NCBI RefSeq assembly: GCF_023072595.1
Contig: NZ_JALLGK010000010.1
Location: 124,001 to 188,000, forward strand
Origin: Streptomyces sp. XM4193
GTDB taxonomy: Bacteria > Actinomycetota > Actinomycetes > Streptomycetales > Streptomycetaceae
DNA: 64,000 bases
Direction: 5' to 3'
A model generated the notes under the pieces. It saw only the letters and a program-made list of their open reading frames with translations, did not search any database and had not been told where the DNA came from. This document shows, piece after piece, positions 43,882-53,000 of this stretch; position 1 is the first letter of the stretch, and each line of letters begins with the position of its first letter. Both the position numbers and the translations under genes were made by a program.

Positions 43882-44643
43882 CTACGGCGCCCAGGGCTTG
43901 AGCATGTCCTTCATCGCATCGGTCGCTGCGAGTTGGAGCAGCGGACCGTAGGTGATCCGACCGACGCCGAGGCGACGGAAACGTTCGAGGTCGTGCTTGA
44001 CGGGGTGGGCGGTGGAGTTCACCGGGATGCCGACTGAACCGGTCACCGCCGCGAGCAACTCGTCGTCGTCCTGGATACGGACCGGGTAGACGCTGTCGGC
44101 GCCCGCCTGCTCCAGGGCCCGCAGCCGCTCGATCGCCTCGTCGAGGACGCCGGCGGCAGCCTCCGCGTGCAGAAAGAGATCGGTACGGCCGTTGACCCAG
44201 ACCGGGACTCCCGCGTTGTCGGCCGCCGCGCGCAGACCCGCGATGTAGCTCGCGTGCTCCGGCGTGCTCCGCACCCGACCGCCCTCGGAGTGGACGGTGT
44301 CCTCGAGGTTCAGACCGACACCGCCGATCTCCGTGAGTCCGGCGATGAGATCCGCCGGCTCCTGCCCGTACCCGGCCTCCAGGTCGACGGAGACGGGCAC
44401 ATCGACCGCCGCGACGATCGGCCGTACGGCGGCGAGCACCTCTTCGAAGGTCTGTCCCTCCTGGTCTGCCGCGCCTCTGGAGTCGGCGAGCGGGTGGCTT
44501 CCGACCGTCAGCGCGGGAAACCCCGCATCGGCTGCCGTCCGCGCGGACCACACGTCCCAGACGGTCGGCAACACAAGCGGCTTGTACTCGGCGTGGAGCT
44601 GCTTGAGACGTTGAGCGCGCTCAACTGTGGTGCGAAAGTCCAT
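43882..44643 (-). CDS. Isocitrate lyase/PEP mutase superfamily enzyme
   Basis: 253 residues. The TIM-barrel blocks LVLPTVWDVWSARTAADAGF, VPVSVDLEAGYG, GVGLNLEDTV and VWVNGRTDLFL match the PEP mutase/isocitrate lyase family, including the acidic metal-binding DxEAGYG. The KKCGH motif of true isocitrate lyase is absent. Members include 2-methylisocitrate lyase, oxaloacetase-type and unknown C-C or P-C enzymes, so the reaction is open. It is preceded by recX on the same strand, with a heptamer repeat between. Confidence 0.88.
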   Translation of the reverse strand: MDFRTTVERAQRLKQLHAEYKPLVLPTVWDVWSARTAADAGFPALTVGSHPLADSRGAADQEGQTFEEVLAAVRPIVAAVDVPVSVDLEAGYGQEPADLIAGLTEIGGVGLNLEDTVHSEGGRVRSTPEHASYIAGLRAAADNAGVPVWVNGRTDLFLHAEAAAGVLDEAIERLRALEQAGADSVYPVRIQDDDELLAAVTGSVGIPVNSTAHPVKHDLERFRRLGVGRITYGPLLQLAATDAMKDMLKPWAP

Positions 44644-44695
44644 GCCGAGGACGCTACCCCCGCGACCCCGTTCACAACGTGCCGACGGGCGCGCC

Positions 44696-44743
44696 GGCGG
44701 ACGGCGGACGGCGGACGGCGGACGGCGGACGGCGGACGGCGGA
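44696..44743 (+). repeat. GGCGGAC heptamer tandem array
   Basis: Six perfect GGCGGAC copies from 44696 to 44737 and a partial seventh (GGCGGA) to 44743, in the recX to PEP-mutase-like spacer. A seven-base unit in a non-coding spacer could vary in number without damage. Confidence 0.97.
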
Positions 44744-44821
44744 ACAGTGCCCGGCCCTCACCCGGTCCCGGCTCACCGGGTCTCGGTCCGCCCGGTCCCG
44801 GCCCACCCGGAGCCAACCGCC

Positions 44822-45496
44822 TCAGTCGTCCGGCAGATGATGCTCCAGGAGCTCTTCCTGCTCCCCCTCCTCCTCAAGTGCCTGTCTGACCACTCGCATT
44901 GCCAGTCCCTGGCCGTATCCCTTGCGGGCGAGCATGCCCACCAGCCGGCGCATCCGTCTGGCCGGGTCCACTCCGCGGGTGGAGGCCAGCTTCCGGTCCA
45001 CCAGGCGCCTGGCGGTCAACTCCTCCTGCTCGGGGTCGAGTTGCTCGACAGCCTCGGAGATCACCTCGGAATCGACTCCCTTGGTCCGCAGCTCCCGGGC
45101 GAGTGCGCCGCGCGCCAACCCTCTGCTGCGGTGTCTGGATTCCACCCAGGCACCGGCGAACGCGGCGTCGTCGATGAGGCCCACTTCCTCGAAGCGGGAC
45201 AACACTTCCTCGGCTGCCTCCTCGGGAATCTCCCGCTTTCGGAGAGCTTCGGCCAACTGCTGTCTTGTGCGAGGAGTGCCCGTGAGCAGCCGCAGACAGA
45301 TCTGCCGCGCCCGCTCCGCCGGGTCGGTGGACTCCGAAAGCTCGTCCTCAGCCTCACGGCCCCGCCCGCGCGAGCGCCTGCCCTCGCCGAACTCCCCCGA
45401 TCCGCGCGGTGGCCCCGCTCCGGCCCTCGACGGACCGGGGCCACCGCTGTCATCAACCGGTGCTGCGTCGACCGCCCACTCGGTGCGTCGTGTCAC
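44822..45496 (-). CDS. recX: RecX, regulator of RecA
   Basis: 224 residues from GTG at 45496, three bases after the recA stop, so translation is probably coupled. A disordered Gly/Arg-rich leader of about 55 residues precedes the three-helix repeats (RARQICLRLLTGTPRTRQQL, EEVLSRFEEVGLIDDAAFAG, RRLVGMLARKGYGQGLAMRV). RecX caps RecA filaments and limits their extension, so cotranscription with recA keeps the two in balance. Confidence 0.96.
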   Translation of the reverse strand: MTRRTEWAVDAAPVDDSGGPGPSRAGAGPPRGSGEFGEGRRSRGRGREAEDELSESTDPAERARQICLRLLTGTPRTRQQLAEALRKREIPEEAAEEVLSRFEEVGLIDDAAFAGAWVESRHRSRGLARGALARELRTKGVDSEVISEAVEQLDPEQEELTARRLVDRKLASTRGVDPARRMRRLVGMLARKGYGQGLAMRVVRQALEEEGEQEELLEHHLPDD

Positions 45497-45499
45497 CGG

Positions 45500-46645
<1,146 letters not shown>

Positions 46646-46752
46646 GGGTGCCACCCGGTTTGCTTGAGTCGATCGCTTCACGTCCGAGACGCTAGCGGCT
46701 GCCACTGACAATCGGTCCGGCCGTGACCACCTGGCCACCCCGGCACACCCAT

Positions 46753-46768
46753 GGGAATCCATGTTCGA
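46753..46768 (-). promoter_or_regulatory. LexA (SOS) box-like site in the recA promoter
   Basis: On the minus strand TCGAACATGGATTCCC keeps the left half of the LexA consensus and a weaker ATTC right half. The GAACATNNATTC form resembles the SOS-like site described before streptomycete recA. A TTGACA -35-like element (46780-46775) lies just upstream, so a bound repressor would overlap the promoter spacer. Confidence 0.75.
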
Positions 46769-46796
46769 TTTACGTGTCAAGTGCCGCCACGCACCC

Positions 46797-46805
46797 TGTG
46801 GATAA
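46797..46805 (-). promoter_or_regulatory. Single DnaA-box-like 9-mer upstream of recA
   Basis: The minus strand reads TTATCCACA, a perfect match to the classical DnaA box, about 152 bp before the recA ATG. Streptomyces oriC boxes prefer TTGTCCACA. The remaining 46806-47071 spacer shows no gene. Confidence 0.4.
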
Positions 46806-47071
46806 CTCGAATTCGCAGGTCACGGCGGTACGGATGCGTCACACCGGGCGGTGGAGCCGGGGCGTGACTCAAACGAGTGACCGCGCAGAATCAACCGCAA
46901 GGCGCACGAAAGCACACATTCCGAAATCACCGATCCGGCCCGGCACTTGAGCCGGGTGGAACGAAGGAGCGGCGGTTCCGGTCCGGACCGACCGGCGCAC
47001 TCCACCGGCGCGGGGCGAGTCCCTGCGCCGGCCGGCGGCCGCCCCCGCCACCGCCCGGCGTCGAGCCGTTG

Positions 47072-47266
47072 TCAGCGCAGCTCGGCGGGGACGTCGACGG
47101 CCTGGCACACCGCCCGCCAGACGCTCTTGGCGTCCCACCCCGCGTCCAGCGCCTCGTGCACCGTGCGCCCACCGAGTTCCGACATCACATGGTCGCGCGC
47201 GAAGGAGTCCGCGTAGGCGGCTCCGAAGTGGGTGGACATCCGCTCCCAGAAAATCGTCAACCGCAT
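47072..47266 (-). CDS. DUF3046 family protein
   Basis: 64 residues from ATG at 47266: MRLTIFWERMSTHFGAAYAD, then RDHVMSELGGRTVHEALDAG and WRAVCQAVDVP. This matches the small actinobacterial DUF3046 family that is commonly found just upstream of recA, as here. It is soluble and all-helical by appearance. Its function is unknown; the fixed neighbourhood suggests a link to recombination or simply conserved synteny. Confidence 0.93.
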   Translation of the reverse strand: MRLTIFWERMSTHFGAAYADSFARDHVMSELGGRTVHEALDAGWDAKSVWRAVCQAVDVPAELR

Positions 47267-47375
47267 GGCCCCAGTATCACGCGCTCGACACCGAGCTCCG
47301 TCACCCCGAACGCCGGAACGCTTCGGACACGGCAGACACCGCGAACACACAGACATGGCAGACACACAGACACCG

Positions 47376-47411
47376 CAGACACAGCAGACACAGCAGACAC
47401 AGCAGACACCG
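47376..47411 (+). repeat. CAGACACAG nonamer tandem array
   Basis: Three perfect nonamers (47376-47402) and a variant fourth (to 47411), preceded by degenerate CAGACA units from about 47350. It lies in the spacer between azlD and the DUF3046 gene. Confidence 0.93.
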
Positions 47412-47467
47412 CTGCGAACGCCGTGAGCCCCGGGAGCCCCGGGAGCCCCGCGCCATGGGGCCCGCAG

Positions 47468-47779
47468 TCAGCCGCCCAGCGCCCTGGCGAGTGCGGTGAC
47501 CAGTACGGCGACCGCGATCACCACCAGGAACGGTGCCCTCAGCACCAGTGCCACCGCGGCAGCACCGACCCCCACGGCCCTGGCGTCCAGCACCACGCTC
47601 CCCGAGTCCGTGCCGAACGTCTGGAGCGCGGTGAGCGCCGACAGCAGAGCGACCGGGACCAGCACCGCCACCCGTCGCACCAGCGGACGCTCCAGGGCCC
47701 CGGCCGGTACGGACAGGCCCAGGAGTTTGACCAGATAGCAGCCGACCGCCGTCAGCCCGATCGCCGCCCAGACCGTCAC
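47468..47779 (-). CDS. azlD: AzlD-type branched-chain amino acid exporter subunit
   Basis: 103 residues from GTG at 47779, overlapping the azlC stop as GTGA. Four hydrophobic segments and the LGLSVPAGALERPLVRRVAV and ALLSALTALQTF blocks fit the AzlD family, the small partner of AzlC. The pair exports branched-chain amino acids or related compounds in other bacteria. Confidence 0.88.
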   Translation of the reverse strand: MTVWAAIGLTAVGCYLVKLLGLSVPAGALERPLVRRVAVLVPVALLSALTALQTFGTDSGSVVLDARAVGVGAAAVALVLRAPFLVVIAVAVLVTALARALGG

Positions 47780-48729
47780 CGCCGCTCCTCCCCGCCGCGC
47801 GGCTCCTCGCGCTCCTGCGCGCCCGTCCGCACCTCGCCCCCGCACGGCTCCGTGCCCGGCTCGGGGCCCCGGCCCGCCGGCCCGGGGCCTCCCGTGTCCA
47901 GATCCAGTGCGGCCCGTCTCCCGCGCAGCAGCAGAACCAGCGGCGCGGCCGCGGCGGCCACCAGAATCGGCACTCCCGAGGGCAGCACCGGCAGGCAGCC
48001 CAGTGCGAGAACGACTCCGACACCCGCGACGAGCCGCTCGGTTGTCGTACGCAGCATCGGTGCCAGCAGCGCCAGGAACACCGCGGGCCCGGCGGCGTCC
48101 AGACCCCACTCCTGCGGGTCCCCCAGCGCCTCCGCTCCGAGAGCTCCACCCGAAGTGGTGAGATTCCACAGCAGGAAAAGGCTCAGCCCGGTGAGGGTGA
48201 ATCCGAGTCTGGCGGTGCGCGCGGTCGGTTGGGCCAGCGCGACGGCGGCGGTCTCGTCGATGACCCAGTGCGCGGCGAACGGCCGCTGCCAGCGCGGCAG
48301 TTGGAGCAGCGGGCCGAGCCGCAGACCGTAGAACGCGTTCCGTGCGCCGAGGAAGAACGCGCCGGCAGCGGCGGTCAGCGGGTTGCTGCCGGCGGCCAGG
48401 GCGCCGACCAGGGCGAACTGCGAGGCGCCGGTGAACACCAGCAGACTCAGGGCACAGGTCTGGGCGACATCGAGCCCCGCCCCCACCGAGGTCACGCCGA
48501 AGGCGAAACCGGAGAGGCCGACCGCGATGCCGACTCCCAACGCGTCCCGCACCACCGCCCGTTCACCGGGACCGAGCCCTCGCCGCCGGGCCGTCCCGGC
48601 TCCCCCGCCGTCCGCGACCGGTCCGATGTCGGGGCTCTCTCCGCTGCCGCCGGGGCCGCGCGGACCCACCGGCAGCTCCTCGGACGGCACCGCACGCCGT
48701 TCCGACCTCACCTCTTGCTCTTCGCTCAC
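47776..48729 (-). CDS. azlC: AzlC family branched-chain amino acid exporter, large subunit
   Basis: 317 residues from GTG at 48729. The first 50 and last 45 residues are polar and disordered; the core has AzlC blocks (GLSGFAFGVTSVGAGLDV, VFTGASQFALVGALA, FFLGARNAFYGLRL) and several membrane segments. It lies downstream of an AraC-family regulator on the same strand, about 165 bp apart, and is coupled to azlD. Confidence 0.9.
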   Translation of the reverse strand: MSEEQEVRSERRAVPSEELPVGPRGPGGSGESPDIGPVADGGGAGTARRRGLGPGERAVVRDALGVGIAVGLSGFAFGVTSVGAGLDVAQTCALSLLVFTGASQFALVGALAAGSNPLTAAAGAFFLGARNAFYGLRLGPLLQLPRWQRPFAAHWVIDETAAVALAQPTARTARLGFTLTGLSLFLLWNLTTSGGALGAEALGDPQEWGLDAAGPAVFLALLAPMLRTTTERLVAGVGVVLALGCLPVLPSGVPILVAAAAAPLVLLLRGRRAALDLDTGGPGPAGRGPEPGTEPCGGEVRTGAQEREEPRGGEERR

Positions 48730-48894
48730 CCGCGAAGGCTAGGGAGCCCGCTCCCTCCAGGTCTTGTACGTTCTTGCACCCCACAACCTCACAACCCCAC
48801 GCACCACACCCCCGCACCGCGCCACACACACCGCACCCCCACGCCATGCGCCCGCCCGCCCCGTCCGTCCGGGAGCGCACCGCAGCCGGCACGC

Positions 48895-49857
48895 TCACCT
48901 CCCGGGCGCCGCCGCCAGCCGCTCGCGCCGGTACGCGCCCGGGGGAACCCCGACGATGCGACGGAAGTGCCGCCCCAGATGGGCCTGGTCGGTGAACCCC
49001 ACCGCCGCAGCGGCCTCGGCCGGCCGGACTCCGACGTCCAGCAGTCCGCGCGCACGCCGTATCCGCGCGTCCGTCAGCCAGGCGTGCGGAGGCATCCCGT
49101 AGCGCGCACCGAACGCCCTCGTCAGCGCGAACGGGCTCGTCCCGACCTCCGCGGCCAGTTCCTCCAGGCTCGGCGGCTCGGCCATACGGCTCTCCAGCAC
49201 CTCGCGAGCCGCCGCCGCGTTCCGCGCGCCGGCTCCTCGGACCGTACGGACCGGCAGCGGCCCGCCGTGCCGGTGCAGCAGCCGTTGGACGACCTCCCGC
49301 AGCAGGCTGTCCGCGGCCAGCGCGTTCCCCTCCTCCGCCGCACGGTGCACCGCGGAGATCAGCGCGCAGGTCTCGCCGTCCCGTACGGCCGGGACGGCGA
49401 AGGCGGCCGTACCGCGCAGGGTGGTCGTCTCCCGGGCGACGGCGGCCACCAGCTCGCGCGACGGGTAGAGGGTGTCGTACGCCCAGCCCTCCGGCGCGCC
49501 GGCTCGTGCGGTGTGCGGCACCTCGGGGTTGATCATGACGACACCGCCCGGTACGACCGAGACGGCGCCGTCCGGCAGCCCTACTGTCTCGACACCACCG
49601 GTGACCGCAGCCAGGACGTAGCCGTCGTGGCTGTGCCGCGAGAACGTGTGCCGGACATAGCGGGCGCGCAGCAGCTCGGTGTCGGGCAACTCCTCGTAGC
49701 GCCAGTGCCTGGCCCACTCCCCCGCAGCCGCTCGGTCCGACACCGCGGCCTCCGCGAAGGTGGCCTGGTCGGCGGGTCGCGCCGCTGTGGGACCCGCACC
49801 GCCGCGCCCGGCGCCGACGCACCGGCCGCTCTCGGGTCTGCCGTAGTCCTGTCCCAC
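48895..49857 (-). CDS. AraC-family transcriptional regulator next to azlCD
   Basis: About 320 residues from GTG at 49857; the frame stays open to 50085 and the exact start is uncertain because no strong ribosome site is visible. An N-terminal cupin-type sensing domain (RHTFSRHSHDGYVLAAVTGG, GGVVMINPEVPH) is followed by two helix-turn-helix units (SLEELAAEVGTSPFALTRAF and EAAAAVGFTDQAHLGRHFRR). Pairing of such regulators with AzlCD exporters is common, so it probably activates the exporter in response to an amino acid-like ligand. Confidence 0.88.
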   Translation of the reverse strand: MGQDYGRPESGRCVGAGRGGAGPTAARPADQATFAEAAVSDRAAAGEWARHWRYEELPDTELLRARYVRHTFSRHSHDGYVLAAVTGGVETVGLPDGAVSVVPGGVVMINPEVPHTARAGAPEGWAYDTLYPSRELVAAVARETTTLRGTAAFAVPAVRDGETCALISAVHRAAEEGNALAADSLLREVVQRLLHRHGGPLPVRTVRGAGARNAAAAREVLESRMAEPPSLEELAAEVGTSPFALTRAFGARYGMPPHAWLTDARIRRARGLLDVGVRPAEAAAAVGFTDQAHLGRHFRRIVGVPPGAYRRERLAAAPGR

Positions 49858-50091
49858 CCGGCCATTGTCGCCAAGTCGCTCTTCCCGCGCGCCGCGGCCC
49901 GGACTGCGAGACAGGCCCCGCGACGTCTCCCCTGCTCCGCGCAGTGCCCACTCCGCACCGATGCACGGGTACGGCCGCCCCCCGCGGGCCGGCACACCCG
50001 CCCCTCCCGCGCCGCCCTGCGGGGCACCGCCGCCCGCCCGCGCGGATCGGCGCCGACGGTCGATGTCAGTGGTCCGGTGCACCATGGGGAC

Positions 50092-53000
50092 ATGAGTCAG
50101 TCAGCGGCTCTCGACGCCTTCTCGCCCGCCACCCGCGCCTGGTTCACGGCGGCCTTCAGCGCGCCCACCGCCGCCCAGGAGGGTGCCTGGCAGGCGCTCG
50201 CCGAGGACGCTGACGCGCTGGTGGTCGCGCCGACGGGTTCGGGCAAAACCCTGGCGGCGTTCCTCGCCTCGCTCGACCGGCTGGCATCCGTTCCGCCGCC
50301 GGCGGACGCCCTGCGGCGCTGCCGCGTGCTGTACGTCTCGCCGCTCAAGGCGCTCGCCGTCGACGTCGAGCGCAATCTGCGCAGCCCGCTGACCGGCATC
50401 CGCCAGGAGTCGATACGACTCGGCCTCCCCGAGCCGGAGGTGCGGGTCGGAATCCGTTCGGGGGACACCCCGGCCGTCGAGCGGCGGGCCATCGCGCGCC
50501 GTCCGCCGGACATCCTGATCACCACGCCCGAATCGCTCTTTCTCATGCTCACCTCCGCCGCCCGGGAGGCGTTGCGGGGCGTGGAGACGGTCATCCTGGA
50601 CGAGGTGCACGCCGTCGCGGGCACCAAGCGCGGCGCCCATCTCGCTCTGTCCCTGGAGCGGTTGGACGAGCTGCTGGACCGTCCCGCCCGCCGCATCGGG
50701 CTGTCGGCGACGGTGCGCCCGGTGGAGGAGGTGGCGAGGTTCCTCTCCCCTCAGCGGTCGGCGAAGATCGTGCAGCCGCCGTCGACGAAGCGCTTCGATC
50801 TGCGGGTCGAGGTCCCGGTCGAGGACATGGGCGAGCTCGGCGGCTCTCCCGTGCAGGAGCAGGGCGGAGCCGCCGAGAAGCCCTCGATCTGGCCCTCGGT
50901 GGAGGAGCGGATCGCGGACCTGGTCCAGGAGCACAGCTCGACCATCGTCTTCGTCAACTCCCGCCGCCTCGCCGAGCGTCTGTGCAACCGGTTGAACGAG
51001 ATCGCCTACGAGCGTGCCACCGGCGAGCCGCTGCCCGAGGCCCACTCGCCCGCGGAGCTGATGGGCGGTTCCGGCGGCGCGCTCGGCGCCGTGCCGGTGC
51101 TGGCGCGCGCCCACCACGGTTCGGTCTCCAAGGAGCAGCGCGCCGAGGTGGAGGAGGAGCTGAAGGCCGGCCGGCTGCCCGCGGTGGTCGCCACCTCCAG
51201 CCTGGAGCTGGGCATCGACATGGGAGCGGTCGACCTGGTGATCCAGGTCGAGTCGCCGCCCGCCGTCGCTTCGGGGCTGCAGCGGGTCGGGCGCGCCGGC
51301 CACCAGGTGGGCGCGGTCTCCAGCGGCGTGGTCTTCCCGAAGTACCGCGGGGATCTGTTGCAGTCCGCGGTGGTGACCGAGCGGATGCGCGAAGGTGCGA
51401 TCGAGGCACTGCGGGTGCCCGCCAATCCGCTGGACGTGCTCGCCCAGCAGCTCGTGGCGATCACCTCGGTGGAGAGCCGGGACGTGGAGGAGCTGCTGCG
51501 CCTGGTTCGCCGCGCCGCGCCGTTCGCCGCACTGCCCGAGTCCGCGTACCACTCGGTGCTGGACATGCTCGCGGGTCGCTATCCCTCCGACGCCTTCGCC
51601 GAGTTGAGACCGCGTCTGGTGTGGGACCGGGTGGCGGGGACCGTCACGGGCCGGCCCGGGGCGCAGCGGCTGGCCGTGACCTCCGGAGGGACGATCCCCG
51701 ACCGCGGTCTCTTCGGGGTCTTCCTCGCCGGCTCCGACCCGCGTCGGGGCGGGGGCCGGGTCGGCGAGCTGGACGAGGAGATGGTCTACGAGTCCCGGGT
51801 CGGTGATGTCTTCACTCTCGGCACGACCTCGTGGCGCATCGAGGACATCACCCGCGACCGGGTGCTGGTCACTCCGGCTCCCGGGGTTCCGGGCCGGCTC
51901 CCGTTCTGGAAGGGAGACCAGCTGGGGCGTCCGCTGGAGCTCGGCCGGGCGCTCGGCGCCTTCGTCCGGGAGGTCGGCGCGCTCCCCCGCCGGGCGGCCG
52001 AGGAGCGGCTGTCGGCGGCCGGTCTCGACACCTCGGCCGTGCGCAATCTGCTGGAGTACCTGGCCGAGCAGCGCGAGGCGTGCGGCCATCTGCCCGACGA
52101 CCGCACCATCGTCGTCGAGCGCTTCCGGGACGAGCTCGGCGACTGGCGGGTGGTGGTGCACTCGCCGTTCGGCGCGCAGGTGCACGCGCCCTGGGCGCTC
52201 GCGGTCGCGGCCCGCCTGACCGACAGATACGGGCTGGACGCCCAGGTCATGCACGCCGACGACGGCATCGTGCTGCGCCTTCCGGACGCCGATCTGCTGG
52301 AGTACGACCTCGACGCCGACCTGGACCCGGAGCGCGCCCAAGACCTCGGCCGGGCGCCTCTCGCCGTCCCGCAGGACGGCAAGCCGCCGGTGGCCGCCTC
52401 CGATGTGCTCTTCGAGGCAGGCGAGGTGGACGGGCTGGTCACCGAGCAGGTCGGCGGCTCCGCGCTGTTCGCCGCCCGGTTCCGCGAGTGCGCCGCCCGC
52501 GCGCTGCTGCTGCCGCGGCGCAATCCGGGCAGACGCACCCCGCTGTGGCAGCAGCGCCAGCGCGCTTCCCAACTTCTCCAGGTCGCCTCGGAGTTCGGGT
52601 CGTTCCCGATCGTGCTGGAGGCGGTGCGCGAGTGCCTCCAGGACGTCTTCGACGTGCCCGGCCTCACCGAGCTGATGGGAGACATCGAGTCCCGCCGGGT
52701 GCGGCTGGTGGAGGTGACGACACAGGACCCGTCGCCGTTCGCCCGCTCGCTGCTGTTCGGCTACGTCGCCCAGTTCCTCTACGAGGGCGATTCACCGCTC
52801 GCCGAGCGCCGGGCCGCGGCGCTGTCGCTGGATTCGGGGCTGCTGGCGGAGCTGCTGGGGCGCGCGGAGCTGCGCGATCTGCTGGACGCCGACGTCGTCG
52901 CGGAGCTCGAGCGCGAGCTCCAGTGGCGCACCGCCGAGCGCCGGATCGGTGACGTGGAGGCGGTCGCGGACGCGCTGCGGGTCCTCGGCCCGCTCGCTGC

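Noticed and set aside
47340..47411. A CRISPR array suggested by regularly repeated CAGACA units
   Set aside because: Units are 9 bp without spacers, so this is a simple tandem repeat; no cas gene is present.
48229..50091. The in-frame extension upstream of lhr
   Set aside because: It runs antisense to azlC and the AraC gene; similarity to Lhr starts at the ATG at 50092.
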